From assembly GCA_016200135.1 (NCBI GenBank), contig JACQFI010000045.1:1-64000 (forward strand): DNA of 64,000 nt, written 5' to 3'. This document shows, one piece after another, positions 47,700 through 57,023 of this stretch. Under the pieces are notes generated by a model, which worked only from the letters and a program-made list of their open reading frames with translations, was not told the origin of the DNA and searched no databases. Position 1 is the stretch's first letter. Each line of letters begins with the position of its first letter. Source of the stretch: Planctomycetota bacterium. GTDB taxonomy: Bacteria > Planctomycetota > SZUA-567 > H5-PLA8. The translations under genes were made by a program, and so were the position numbers.

Positions 47700-49201
47700 A
47701 CGTCTCGCAGCTCACCGAACTCCTGCCCGTCGGCGTGGTGCTCATCTCCGCGCTGGTCGTGGTCTTTTTGGATCTCATCCTCTCGCCCAAGGAGCGCTAT
47801 ATCCTGCCGATGGCCGCCATGGCCGGCTGCCTGCTCGCGCTCGGCGTTCTTGGCCAGAACTATCTCTCCGCCGTCCAGCTCTACAAATCCGCGCCGCCCT
47901 GGTTCGCGGGTTTCGCGCCGCAGTCCGCCGGCGGCTACAAGACCGCTATTCTCGGCGGAGCTTTCGTCATCGACGGCTTCGGTATGGCCATCTCCGCCGT
48001 CGCGCTGATCGCCGGCGCGCTCTCCGTCCTCTGTTCCACACATAACGATGAAGACTCCGCGCTCTCCAAGGGCGAATTCTATGGCCTAGTGCTGCTTGCC
48101 GTCTCCGGCATGATGCTGCTCGCCTTCAGCCACGACTTCCTCACGCTGCTCATCAGCCTCGAGATCATGTCCGTCGCGACGTATATCCTGGCGGGCAGTG
48201 AGCGCGACGACGTGCGTAGCGGTGAGTCCGCCCTCAAATATCTCGTCCTCGGCGCGTTCAGCACCGCGTTCCTGATGCTGGGCATGGCCTTCATCTACGG
48301 TAGCACCGGATCCTTCAGCCTCTCGCCCGTTATCTTGCATTCCAGCGATCCCCGCAATTATCTGGTCATCGGCGGCTTCGGCTTGCTCGTGGTCGGCATC
48401 CTCTTTAAGGTCGGCGCCGCGCCCTTCCACTTCTGGGTGCCCGACGTATACCAGGGCGCGCCCACCGGCGTCACCGCGCTCATGGCCGTGGGTGTTAAGG
48501 CCGCCGCCTTCGCCATGGTGGGCAGGCTGCTCTTCGAGACCTTCCGCGCGCCGGGCTTCCGCGAACATTGGACTGGCCTTGTCGCCGCCGTCGCGGTGCT
48601 CACCATGGCCGTTGGCAACCTGATCGCGCTGCGGCAGTCGAGTGTCAAGCGCCTGCTCGCCTACTCCGGCATCGCGCACTCGGGGTACCTGCTGCTGGGT
48701 TTCCTCATTAACCGCCGCGCCGACCCCGCCGTAATGGAGGAAAGCCTCCATGCCGTCGCATTCTACCTTCTGGCTTACGGTGTGATGACCTTGGGCGCGT
48801 TCGGCGTCGTCAGCCTCACCCGCGAAGACGGCCGCTCGCTGGAGAACCTCGAAGACTATAACGGCCTCGCGAAGGAACACCCGGCCCTCGCGCTCTGTAT
48901 GGCCGTGTTCATGCTCTCGCTCGCGGGCCTGCCGCCGTTCTCCGGCTTCTTCGCCAAGTTCATGATCTTCTCGAGCGCCATCGACCAGGGCTTCATTCTG
49001 CCCGCCGTCCTGGGCATCCTCACGAGCGTCGCGTCGCTCTATTACTACCTGCGCGTGGTTCTGCGCATGTACATGCCCGAAGCCGACTCCGCGTCCGCGA
49101 GCTGCAAGTACGCTTGGACCTCCAACCTCCTGGTCTACGGCGCCGGCATCGGCTCCGTCCTCCTCGGCATTTTCCCGCATTGGGGCATTGGGATGCACTA
49201 G
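47696..49201 (+). CDS. nuoN: NADH-quinone oxidoreductase subunit N
   Basis: The 501-residue product is the third antiporter-like subunit. Signatures include LLISLEIMSVATYILAGSER, LFKVGAAPFHFWVPDVYQGA, and VKRLLAYSGIAHSGYLLLG. It completes the J-K-L-M-N run of complex I. The next gene, etfB, starts 84 bp downstream, and no terminator is visible between them, so read-through into the electron-transfer flavoprotein genes is plausible. Confidence 0.93.
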   Translation: MNVSQLTELLPVGVVLISALVVVFLDLILSPKERYILPMAAMAGCLLALGVLGQNYLSAVQLYKSAPPWFAGFAPQSAGGYKTAILGGAFVIDGFGMAISAVALIAGALSVLCSTHNDEDSALSKGEFYGLVLLAVSGMMLLAFSHDFLTLLISLEIMSVATYILAGSERDDVRSGESALKYLVLGAFSTAFLMLGMAFIYGSTGSFSLSPVILHSSDPRNYLVIGGFGLLVVGILFKVGAAPFHFWVPDVYQGAPTGVTALMAVGVKAAAFAMVGRLLFETFRAPGFREHWTGLVAAVAVLTMAVGNLIALRQSSVKRLLAYSGIAHSGYLLLGFLINRRADPAVMEESLHAVAFYLLAYGVMTLGAFGVVSLTREDGRSLENLEDYNGLAKEHPALALCMAVFMLSLAGLPPFSGFFAKFMIFSSAIDQGFILPAVLGILTSVASLYYYLRVVLRMYMPEADSASASCKYAWTSNLLVYGAGIGSVLLGIFPHWGIGMH

Positions 49202-49285
49202 GCTCCGTCCGCCTTCGGTTGTCTTGCGCGAATAAATTGTTTACAGTGCCTCCTGCTTAAACGCTGCGTCCGTCTGGAGGTCACC

Positions 49286-50062
49286 ATGAAGATCGCCGTC
49301 TGCGTTAAACTCGTTCCCTCCACTACGGCTCTCATCCGCGTTGTGCCCGGCGGCAAGTCGCTCGACTTCACCGGCGTCGAGATGGTGCTGAGCCCCTATG
49401 ACGAGTTCGCGCTCGAGGAAGCGCTCAAGGTTCGCGACAAGATCCCCGGCAGCGAGATCCTCGTGGTTAGCGTCGGCGGCGAGGCCTCAACCAAGATTCT
49501 GGAACACGCCTACGCGCTGGGCGTGGAAAATTGCGTGCTTGTCAAGGCGCCCGATGCCGACGCGCCTGCCGCCGCTCGCTGTGCCGCCGCTGTGCTCAAG
49601 CCCTACACGCCGAGCCTCGTCATCTGCGGACGACAGTCGATCGAAGACGACCAATGGCAATTCACCGGCATGCTCGCCGAACTCCTTGACCTGCCGCACG
49701 TCACCGCCGTCTCCAGCTTCGCGCTCGCCGCGGACAACGTTATGGCCGAATGCAAGCGCCGCATCGAGGGTGGCGAGGAGACCATCGATGTCGCGCTGCC
49801 CGCGCTGATCAGCGCCGAAAAAGGCCTGAACGATCCGCGCTCGCCCACACTTAAGGGCAGGCTGAATGCGAAGAAGAAGCAGATCGCCGTCAAAATGCCC
49901 GCCGAACTCGGCATCGACGCTGGGGCCCTCTCGCCGTCGCTTAAGATCGAAGCGTACGCTCCGCCGCCGCCCAAGAGCCCCGGCAAGGTGATCGCCAAGC
50001 CGCCGAAGGAAGCCGCCGCCGAACTCGTGCGGCTCTTGCGCGAGGAAGCGAAAGTCATCTGA
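49286..50062 (+). CDS. etfB: Electron transfer flavoprotein beta subunit
   Basis: The ATG has GGAGG 5 bases upstream. The 258-residue protein begins MKIAVCVKLVPSTTALIRV and has the ETF-beta motifs SPYDEFALEEALKVRDK and ICGRQSIEDDQWQFTGMLAE, which contribute to AMP/FAD binding and the interface with EtfA. It carries electrons from acyl-CoA or similar dehydrogenases towards the quinone pool. It is followed 43 bp later by etfA. The placement behind nuoN links it to respiratory electron flow. Confidence 0.93.
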   Translation: MKIAVCVKLVPSTTALIRVVPGGKSLDFTGVEMVLSPYDEFALEEALKVRDKIPGSEILVVSVGGEASTKILEHAYALGVENCVLVKAPDADAPAAARCAAAVLKPYTPSLVICGRQSIEDDQWQFTGMLAELLDLPHVTAVSSFALAADNVMAECKRRIEGGEETIDVALPALISAEKGLNDPRSPTLKGRLNAKKKQIAVKMPAELGIDAGALSPSLKIEAYAPPPPKSPGKVIAKPPKEAAAELVRLLREEAKVI

Positions 50063-50105
50063 GGTATTTTGCTGAAACCGGATCGCAAACAGGGAGAATC
50101 GACGC

Positions 50106-51095
50106 GTGGCCTTCGACATCTTCGTCATTGCCGAACACAGGGACGGCAAGCTCAAGAAGAGCACGGGCGAGTTGCTCACCGTGGCCCGCAAGCTCGCCGC
50201 TGCGGGCGGAGGCAAAGTCCTCGCCGCCGCGATCGGCGCGGGCGCGTCGAAGACTGCTTCCGACCTGGCCGCATGGGGCGCCGGAACGGTGCTGATCGCC
50301 GAAGGCCCGGCTCTCGAGCATTATAGTTCGCTGCGTTGGACGCGCGTGATCTGCGACGCCATCGCCACCCGCAAGCCCGCTGTGATCCTGATGACCGTCT
50401 CTTCCCTGAGCCGCGATCTTGCGGGCCGCATCGCTGCGCGCGCGAACGCTGTGCTCGCCAGTGACTGCACCGCACTTAGCGCCGAAGGCGGCGGCTTCAA
50501 ACTCGTCCGTCCGATCCTCGCCGGCCGCGCGCTGGTCACCGCCGCGCACGCGGGCCCCGCGCCGCTGCTCGCCACGCTCCGGCCGAATGTCTTCGCGGCC
50601 GAAAAACCCGCGCAGCCGGGCGCCGGATCGATCGAAACGCTTGCTGTCGCCGACGATCCCAAGGATGCGCGCGTAACGGTGAAAAGCTTTGTTGCCGGAG
50701 GCGGCACGCGCCCGGAACTCGCCGAGGCCGCCATCGTCGTCTCGGGCGGGCGCTCGCTCGGCAGCGCGGACGCCTTCAAGATCATCTACGAACTCGCCGA
50801 TTCGCTCGGCGCCGCCGCGGGCGCGAGCCGCGCCGCGGTCGATGCCGGCTACGCGCCGCATTCGATCCAGGTCGGCCAGACCGGAAAGACCGTCAGCCCC
50901 GTCCTCTACATCGCCTGCGGCATCTCCGGCGCGATCCAGCACCTCGCCGGCATGCGCACGAGCAAGTACATCGTCGCCATCAACACCGACGCCAACGCCC
51001 CGATCCTCAAGCTCGCCGACTACGCGATTATCGGCGACGAATTCGAGGTCGTTCCGCTGCTCACCGAAGAGTTCAAGAAAGCCCTGAAGACCTGA
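50106..51095 (+). CDS. etfA: Electron transfer flavoprotein alpha subunit
   Basis: A GTG start follows AGGGAGAA. The 329-residue protein has an N-terminal Rossmann-like region ([20 protein letters not shown]) and a C-terminal FAD-binding domain with [48 protein letters not shown] and [10 protein letters not shown], all hallmarks of EtfA. It binds FAD and pairs with EtfB. It is the last gene of the nuo-etf run; a strong terminator lies 40 bp downstream. Confidence 0.94.
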   Translation: MAFDIFVIAEHRDGKLKKSTGELLTVARKLAAAGGGKVLAAAIGAGASKTASDLAAWGAGTVLIAEGPALEHYSSLRWTRVICDAIATRKPAVILMTVSSLSRDLAGRIAARANAVLASDCTALSAEGGGFKLVRPILAGRALVTAAHAGPAPLLATLRPNVFAAEKPAQPGAGSIETLAVADDPKDARVTVKSFVAGGGTRPELAEAAIVVSGGRSLGSADAFKIIYELADSLGAAAGASRAAVDAGYAPHSIQVGQTGKTVSPVLYIACGISGAIQHLAGMRTSKYIVAINTDANAPILKLADYAIIGDEFEVVPLLTEEFKKALKT

Positions 51096-51134
51096 CCGTG
51101 CCCGCGCAGCGCGAAATGGTGAGGTGAGGGCACA

Positions 51135-51164
51135 AAAAAGCCCGGGCGTTGGCCCGGGCTTTTT
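51135..51164. terminator. Bidirectional intrinsic terminator
   Basis: AAAAAGCCCGGGC and GCCCGGGCTTTTT pair perfectly over 13 bp around a GTTG loop. The A-run and T-run make it work on either strand. It sits between the convergent etfA and SWIB genes and probably ends both transcripts. Confidence 0.9.
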
Positions 51165-51191
51165 GCCGTTCATCGCGCGTAAGCGCGCTGC

Positions 51192-51449
51192 TTAGGACAG
51201 GTGCTTGCCGACGAGCTTGGTCATCTCGAACATCGAGACCTGCTTCTTGCCGCCGAAGATCACCTTCAGCTTGTCGTCCGCGTTGATCATCGTCCGCTTC
51301 TTCGCATCCTGGAGCTTGTTCTTCTTGATGTACTCCCAGAGCTTCTTCGTCACCTGCGTGCGCGGTAGCGGCTTGTTGCCCACGACTTCCGCCAGCTCAG
51401 CGCTCGGCGTCATCGGCTTCATAAATGCCGCGTTCGGCTTTCTTGCCAT
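51192..51449 (-). CDS. SWIB/MDM2-domain small protein
   Basis: The ATG follows GGAGGAA. The 85-residue basic protein is almost entirely one SWIB domain: PLPRTQVTKKLWEYIKKNKL, then MINADDKLKVIFGGKKQVSM and FEMTKLVGKHL. SWIB domains are best known from eukaryotic chromatin remodelers, but small stand-alone versions occur in several bacterial groups, including chlamydiae, where one is fused to topoisomerase I. A DNA-associated role is likely; its partners are unknown. It is monocistronic, with a terminator downstream. Confidence 0.9.
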   Translation of the reverse strand: MARKPNAAFMKPMTPSAELAEVVGNKPLPRTQVTKKLWEYIKKNKLQDAKKRTMINADDKLKVIFGGKKQVSMFEMTKLVGKHLS

Positions 51450-51761
51450 GTCGTTCTTCCTCCGTTAAAAAATGCCATGCCTGAATCTGCAGGCCCAGCC
51501 CCCCGTAGCTTCGGCCCGATGCCGATGAATCCACGATTGAACGCCTTTCATTATAGCAGGACCGGTGAAAATCCATCTTTTTTCGCAGGAAAAACGCAAA
51601 ATTGATAATCTGTAATGCGAGTCAATAACCCATTCCTGCCTTCACAAAATACCTTTTTTGATCTGGTTTTTCCTAAAGTAAATAACGGCGCCTGGCGCAG
51701 AGTCGCTGTTTCTCCTATGAAAAACGGCTCTTTTGGCCATAACTTCAATGCGCCGCAATGG
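51450..51761. other. Intergenic region upstream of the SWIB gene
   Basis: This gap of about 310 bp between serS and the SWIB gene holds the leader and probable promoter of the latter. It is AT-richer from about 51570 to 51720. Short open frames reaching into serS in antisense have no supporting motif and are not called. Confidence 0.4.
51550..51558 (-). promoter_or_regulatory. Extended -10 promoter element of the SWIB gene
   Basis: On the minus strand TGCTATAAT is an exact extended -10 element, about 100 bp before the SWIB ATG. No strong -35 box is needed with this motif, and none is obvious. Confidence 0.45.
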
Positions 51762-53090
51762 TTAGGCGTTGACGCCGATGCGTTCCTGTCCACACATATA
51801 AGAGCGGATGACCTCGGGAATCGCGACCGAACCGTCCGCTTGTTGGTAGGTTTCCCAGAGCGCCACCTGAATCCGCGGCAGGGCCAGGCCCGAGCCGTTC
51901 AGCGTATGCAGGAACTGCGGTTTGCCGCCCGCAGCGGGTTTGTAGCGTAGGTTGCTTCGGCGGGCCTGGTAGTCGGTGAAGTTCGAGACGCTCGAGACCT
52001 CCAGCCACTTGGCCGCCGCCGGCGCCCACACTTCCAGGTCGTACGTCTTCGCGGCGCTGAAGCCCAGGTCGCCGCGGCAGAGCGAGATCACGCGATACTT
52101 CAGGCCCAGTTCCTGTAGCAGATGCTCCGCATCGGCGGTCATCTTCTCGTGCTCATCCCAGCTCGTCTGCGGCGTCGCGAGCTTCAGCATCTCCACCTTA
52201 TTGAACTGATGCACGCGCAGGATGCCGCGCGTATCCGCCCCCGCTGCGCCGGCCTCGCGCCGGAAACACGCCGAGTACGCGCAGAACTTCTTGGGCAGGT
52301 CCTTCTCCTCGAGCACCTCGTCGCGGTGGTACGCGGTAACGGGCACCTCGGCGGTCGGGATCGCGAAGAGATGGTCTTCGAGCGCGTTGTACATCTGGTC
52401 AAGGAACTTCGGGAGCTGCCCCGAACCGTAGAGCGTCTTCTCCGTCACGAAGAAGGGCGGAAAGAGTTCCGTGTAGCCGTGGCGCGTGCGGTGGACGTCC
52501 AGGAACCAGCTCACGAGCGCCCGCTCCAGCCGCGCGCCGTCGCCGCGCAGGAAATACCAGCCCGAGCCCGCGACCTTCGCGCCGCGCTCGCAGTCCAGGA
52601 TGCGCAGATCCGCGCCGAGTTCGTGGTGGTAGCGCGGCTTGAATTCGAACTTGCGCGGCTCGCCGCCCCATTCGCGCACAACTTTATTCGCGCTGGGGTC
52701 GGTGCCTTCCGGCACGCTCTCGTGCGGCACGTTGGGGATCCACGCGCGCATCTCGTCCTGCCAGCGCTCGCAGTCGGCGAACGTCATCGCCAGGCTCTGC
52801 ATCTTCTCGTCGAGCGCCTTCGACTCCTCCTGCAGCTTGCCGGAATCCGATTGCAGTTTGAGCCGGTCGGCGTCGGAGGCCCTCTTCATCTGGCCTATGA
52901 GCTGGCCGATCTGCTTCGAGATCTTGTTCTTCTCCGCGGCCAGCTTGTCGTTCTCCGCCTGCGCCTTGCGCCGCTGTTCGTCGAGCTCCGCGAAACGCTT
53001 GAAGTCGATGTAGGGGCTGGCCGCGTGCTTGTCGTCGGTGGCCTTGCGCACCAAGTCGAGATTGGCCAGGATGAATTTCGTGTCCAGCAT
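51762..53090 (-). CDS. serS: Seryl-tRNA synthetase
   Basis: The 442-residue protein has the SerRS layout: an N-terminal coiled-coil arm for tRNA (about 30-110, rich in KAQAENDKLAAEKNKISKQI), then the class II core. Motif 2 is FRREAGAAGADTRGILRVHQ near 285, and motif 3 is LNGSGLALPRIQVALWE near 410. The serine-pocket region (AIPTAEVPVTAYHRDEVL) is also present. It charges tRNA-Ser, and tRNA-Sec where present, in the cytoplasm. The length is typical (about 425). An AAGG ribosome binding site precedes the ATG. Confidence 0.97.
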   Translation of the reverse strand: MLDTKFILANLDLVRKATDDKHAASPYIDFKRFAELDEQRRKAQAENDKLAAEKNKISKQIGQLIGQMKRASDADRLKLQSDSGKLQEESKALDEKMQSLAMTFADCERWQDEMRAWIPNVPHESVPEGTDPSANKVVREWGGEPRKFEFKPRYHHELGADLRILDCERGAKVAGSGWYFLRGDGARLERALVSWFLDVHRTRHGYTELFPPFFVTEKTLYGSGQLPKFLDQMYNALEDHLFAIPTAEVPVTAYHRDEVLEEKDLPKKFCAYSACFRREAGAAGADTRGILRVHQFNKVEMLKLATPQTSWDEHEKMTADAEHLLQELGLKYRVISLCRGDLGFSAAKTYDLEVWAPAAAKWLEVSSVSNFTDYQARRSNLRYKPAAGGKPQFLHTLNGSGLALPRIQVALWETYQQADGSVAIPEVIRSYMCGQERIGVNA

Positions 53091-53190
53091 GTTCGTCCGC
53101 TTCCTTTTGATGAAGGTTGGGTCCCAGCGTCAAAGCATACGAGCGTACTCGCCCAGCAGACAGCTTCAAGGTCGGGCTCGCCCTCGCGGT

Positions 53191-54339
53191 CTATTCTTCG
53201 AGCAGCGGCATCCGGCGAATCTCTTTCGCCGCGGCCCGGGACCGCTCCGCTAGCATCTTTCGCGTTACGCTTTCGAGTTTCTCGATCCCGCGCCCGAGTT
53301 TCGCGAGTTCGATCAGCAGGCGCACTTCCCCGATATAGTCGCCGATCGCGACGCGCTCCGGCCCGATCTTCTTCCTTATTCCGGAAACCGCCTGGTTGTG
53401 GTAGTTTCCGAGCGGCAGTGCGAGGCCCGAGGCACGGAAGCCCGCAGAGCAGAACACCGTGCCCTCGCATGCGCCGCCGTCCATCAACCTGCGCTGGAAG
53501 CGAAACGCGGGATCGTGCTTCTGTATACGCAAGCCGGTCTGCCGCAGCGCTTCCGAGAACGTGGCGTCGAACAGGCTTGCGGAGTCGCCCACGCGCACAA
53601 TCACCCCGCCGTCCTGCGGCGCGTGCGGCAGGGCTTTCGAGCACTCGAGCGAGATCACGCGCGCGTTCTTGGGGATCTTGCGATCTTTTACCGCCATCAG
53701 CGCGCCGTAAAAGCCGACCTCCTCCGCGCGCGTGAACAGCGCCCACACAGCAACGCCTTTCGGACGCGTGCGCGCCAACTCATCCAACACGCACAGCGCC
53801 GCCGCCGCGCCGAGCAGATCGTCGCAGCAGCGCGTCACGATCTTACCGTTTCGCAGCGAAAACGCGGGTAGGTCCCACATTGCAAAGCCGCCGGGCTCGG
53901 CCGTGCCCGAATCGACCGTTGCGGTTGCGTACCGCAGCCGTCCATTCTCGCCTTTGGCCCGCAAAATCCGTCCGCGTCCCGTGGCTTTGCTCCATCCGCG
54001 GCGGAAGAAGCGCACGCGTGTCCCGACCGCGGCGTGGTCCAGCATCACGCCTCCACGGAAGCGCAGCCGGGCCGTGCAGCTCTTGGCCTCTTCGATCCAA
54101 AACCCCGGATGATCCAGATGCGCGACCAGCACCAGCGGCTCGGGGCTTTTAAAGGCGCTCGCGGGATAACCCACATAAAGGTTGCCCGAGCGGTCGCGCC
54201 GCACGCGCAAGGCCGGGCGCTGGTCGGCGAACTCGAGAATGTGCCGGAGCGGCAGTTCTTCCATGAGCGTTGCCGTGGGGCATTCGAGCAGTTCTCGCGC
54301 GATCGCGAGCCAGCGCTTCAGAGCGTCTTTTTGGGCCAT
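53191..54339 (-). CDS. M42-family metallo-aminopeptidase-like protein
   Basis: The ATG at 54339 (MAQKDALKRW) is chosen; longer frames run backwards through the U32 gene and are shadows. The 382-residue product has the metal ligands of the M42/M28 fold: His74 and Asp76 in VAHLDHPGFWIE, Asp173/Asp174 in RCCDDLLGAAAAL, the catalytic pair Glu206-Glu207 in FTRAEEVGFYGA, Glu232 in ISLECSKAL, and a late His in GNYHNQA. These fit a two-zinc or cobalt aminopeptidase that usually forms dodecameric cages. It lies 14 bp after the U32 gene, so the two are probably co-transcribed. Substrate specificity is unknown. Confidence 0.8.
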   Translation of the reverse strand: MAQKDALKRWLAIARELLECPTATLMEELPLRHILEFADQRPALRVRRDRSGNLYVGYPASAFKSPEPLVLVAHLDHPGFWIEEAKSCTARLRFRGGVMLDHAAVGTRVRFFRRGWSKATGRGRILRAKGENGRLRYATATVDSGTAEPGGFAMWDLPAFSLRNGKIVTRCCDDLLGAAAALCVLDELARTRPKGVAVWALFTRAEEVGFYGALMAVKDRKIPKNARVISLECSKALPHAPQDGGVIVRVGDSASLFDATFSEALRQTGLRIQKHDPAFRFQRRLMDGGACEGTVFCSAGFRASGLALPLGNYHNQAVSGIRKKIGPERVAIGDYIGEVRLLIELAKLGRGIEKLESVTRKMLAERSRAAAKEIRRMPLLEE

Positions 54340-54353
54340 GGATGTTTCCCGGT

Positions 54354-57023
54354 TCAGAGCATGCCGCGGTCGAAGTTCGCCGCGTGTCCGCCGGTGACGT
54401 TCTTGCCCGCGCGCACCTGCCGCCAGGCCTCGCGCACCTCGGCCGGCGTGTACGGGCGCAGGATGAAATCGGCGCGCAGCGAGACCGCGCCGGCCTCCGC
54501 GAGGTCCTTCAGCCGCGGCGCGAGGCAGTACGCGCCGTGATTGAGCACCAGCGTGCGGCAGTGGTAGTCGATCGCCGTCACCTTCTCCTGATAACTGGAG
54601 ACCAGATCCATCTGCTCGAAACGGCAGCTTGCTTTGCCTGGGCAGCCGCCGATCAGGTTCGCGTACGCGCAGGATTCGGCGATAAAGAGCGGCGTATCCT
54701 GATGCACGATCACCGTCGCGCGTTCGCCGAATTCGCTCAGCAGCGGGCGCATGTTGCCAAGCCCGTCTTCCGGCGAGAGAGCGAAGCGCCGTGCACCCAT
54801 CGCTAACGCCTGTTGCGCCGCCGCCCGATTGACCACGTACAGCGGCCAATCGGTGGCGAGATCGGCATTGGAATCGCGCTCACTCAACGGATCGAGGCCG
54901 AGCAGGCTCCATGCCGCGAGATTCCCCGCTTCCCACTTGGCATAACCCGCGCCGCGCAACCGTTCGAGCTTGCGCCGGATGTCCGCCTCTTCCCACTTGC
55001 GCGTCACCGCGGGCAGCGCGAGCCGGATGCGTTCGCGACTCGCCGCGGCGCCCAGCACATCCAGCTTGGCGAGCAATACATTCAGATTGTCGCGGGCGAT
55101 CTCGACGACTATCTCGTCGATGCCGTCCCAATCGCGCGCTTCGAATTGATCGAGCAGGCCGATGCGGTCCACCTTGATCGACCAGCGGAACCCCGGCTTC
55201 AAGTTCGCCGCGGCCGGGACTTTGCCGAGCACAGCCCGCTTAGTGTGCGCGTCGCGCTCGGCCAGGGCAGACTCCAACTTTTTCTCGAGCGCGACAGCCA
55301 CCTGCCGCCTCAGTTCGTTGAGCTGCGAGACCGGGACAAAAAGGCCCCGCGGATTACGGACGCGGCACGCTGCCATGGCCAGCCGCGTCTCGCCGAGCTT
55401 CTCGAAGGACTTGCGGAACGCCTCTTCGGTTTTGGCGGCGTTCTTGGCCGTCTCAAATGCGCCGCGCAGTTCTTCGCGGACTTCAATAGCCGTTTCGCGC
55501 TCGTGTCTCGGCGCGATGCGCGCGCGCACCGTCACGGAATCCGGGGCGATTTCTGCGTCGAGTTCCACCGCGCGCCGGGCGCGAAAGAGCCCCGGCTTCG
55601 GCACGCCGTAGCGGTAGCGCTGCTTCACGGACTGCGACGACGAGCAGTAGATGTGCGCGTCGAGCGGGATCGCAGGATGGTCCTCGGGCAGTTCCACTTC
55701 CACATGGCTGTCCACGGGCGCGTCGAAGACGCTTTCGGCCTGCGCGCGCTCGCCCTTGCCGCGGCGCAGCGTCCAGAGGCGCTCGACCGCGAAGCCGAAC
55801 GGCTTCGGCAGCCCCGGGATGTCGATCTGCAGGCCGTCGTGGAGTTCAAGGTGCCTCGAAGTCCGAAAGCGCAGCCGCGGCGACGCGGTGCCTTCGTCGA
55901 GCACCGTCTCGACCACGCCGATCGGCGTGCCGCGGTGGCTCGTCGAGTCGCGGTCCGCCACTTCTTTATCTTTGTGCGACTGGATGAACAGGCGCGTCCA
56001 TGGCCGGCTGAAGACCGTCTGCATGTCGGCCTCGTACTCCGAGCGCGCGCCGGGCTCGATGCGCCCGTCCAGCAGCCGCCGGTAATAGTTCGTCGTGGTT
56101 GCGGCATAGAGCGGGCTCTTCTTGCGTCCTTCGATCTTGAAACACGAGACGCCCGCCGCGCGCAGCGACGGCACGTGATCGGGCAGCGCTAGATCTTTCA
56201 TCGAGAACGGATAACCGTGCGACGGATCGCGCTTCGTCGGCGTGCCGTCGCGGAGCGTGTTCGGCGCGCCGGTGATGGTGTAACCGTCGCGGCAGGTGTA
56301 CGCGCATTTGCCGCGGTTCCCGCTGCGCCCGATCGTCTGCGACGAAAAGAGGCAGAGGCCGCTGTACGAGTAGCAGAGCGCCCCGTGGATGAAGACCTCG
56401 GTCTCGATGCCGGAAGCGGCGGTGATCTCGCGGATCTCTTCGAACGTGAGTTCGCGCGCCAGCACCACGCGCTTGAAGCCCATGCGCCGCAGCGTCTCCG
56501 CGCCCGCGCGGTTGTGCACGGCCAGTTGCGTGCTCGCGTGCAGCTCGATCTCGGGGAAGTGCTCGCGTACGATCCGGTAGACGCCCAAGTCCTGGACGAT
56601 CAGCGCGTCCACGCCAATGTCCGAGAGTGCCCCGAGCGCCTCGACCAGCTCTTCGAGTTCGTTCTGGAGGATCAGCGTGTTGACGGTGACGAAAACGCGC
56701 CGGCGCACCGGCTGCGCGTGCGCGAAGGCGGTGATCGCGTCCACGTCTTGCAGTGAGAAGTTCTCGGCCTCGGCGCGCGCGGAAAACTTCTTCAGACCCA
56801 GGTAGACCGCGTCCGCGCCGTAGTGGAAGGCCGCGTAACCCGCGTCGGGCCCGCCGGCCGGAGCGAGCAGTTCCGCCGGGCGCGCCGCGCTCGGCGTCTC
56901 AAGCTGCGGGACAAGGAGCGGTTCTTCGGGCGCGTGCGGGTTGTACTCGCCTTGCGGCGCTGCGGGTTCGGGCGGGGCCTCGGCGTTCGCGGCGCCTTGG
57001 CCGGACAAACGGGCGTCACTCAT
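54354..57023 (-). CDS. U32 family protein, RlhA-like (U32 + DUF3656)
   Basis: The 889-residue protein has a U32 core beginning near residue 48 (AELLAPAGGPDAGYAAFHYG, then ADAVYLGLKKFSARAEAENF). The Fe-S type cysteine motif follows near 217-245: FIHGALCYSYSGLCLFSS, then GNRGKCAYTC. The middle part resembles DUF3656, as in E. coli RlhA (YdcP), which hydroxylates C2501 of 23S rRNA. A further Cys pair lies in GGCPGKASCRFEQ near 800. It is longer than RlhA (653 residues), with a Pro-rich N-terminal 45-residue tail and a longer C-terminus. RNA modification is more likely than proteolysis. Its start overlaps the preceding gene by 8 bp. Confidence 0.82.
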   Translation of the reverse strand: MSDARLSGQGAANAEAPPEPAAPQGEYNPHAPEEPLLVPQLETPSAARPAELLAPAGGPDAGYAAFHYGADAVYLGLKKFSARAEAENFSLQDVDAITAFAHAQPVRRRVFVTVNTLILQNELEELVEALGALSDIGVDALIVQDLGVYRIVREHFPEIELHASTQLAVHNRAGAETLRRMGFKRVVLARELTFEEIREITAASGIETEVFIHGALCYSYSGLCLFSSQTIGRSGNRGKCAYTCRDGYTITGAPNTLRDGTPTKRDPSHGYPFSMKDLALPDHVPSLRAAGVSCFKIEGRKKSPLYAATTTNYYRRLLDGRIEPGARSEYEADMQTVFSRPWTRLFIQSHKDKEVADRDSTSHRGTPIGVVETVLDEGTASPRLRFRTSRHLELHDGLQIDIPGLPKPFGFAVERLWTLRRGKGERAQAESVFDAPVDSHVEVELPEDHPAIPLDAHIYCSSSQSVKQRYRYGVPKPGLFRARRAVELDAEIAPDSVTVRARIAPRHERETAIEVREELRGAFETAKNAAKTEEAFRKSFEKLGETRLAMAACRVRNPRGLFVPVSQLNELRRQVAVALEKKLESALAERDAHTKRAVLGKVPAAANLKPGFRWSIKVDRIGLLDQFEARDWDGIDEIVVEIARDNLNVLLAKLDVLGAAASRERIRLALPAVTRKWEEADIRRKLERLRGAGYAKWEAGNLAAWSLLGLDPLSERDSNADLATDWPLYVVNRAAAQQALAMGARRFALSPEDGLGNMRPLLSEFGERATVIVHQDTPLFIAESCAYANLIGGCPGKASCRFEQMDLVSSYQEKVTAIDYHCRTLVLNHGAYCLAPRLKDLAEAGAVSLRADFILRPYTPAEVREAWRQVRAGKNVTGGHAANFDRGML

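Noticed and set aside
51615..51950. Plus-strand open frame of 111 codons
   Set aside because: Its second half is antisense to serS and it has no motif or ribosome binding site.
54340..54849. N-terminal extension of the M42-like gene
   Set aside because: This stretch is antisense-free but out of frame within the U32 gene; homology begins at MAQKDALKRW.
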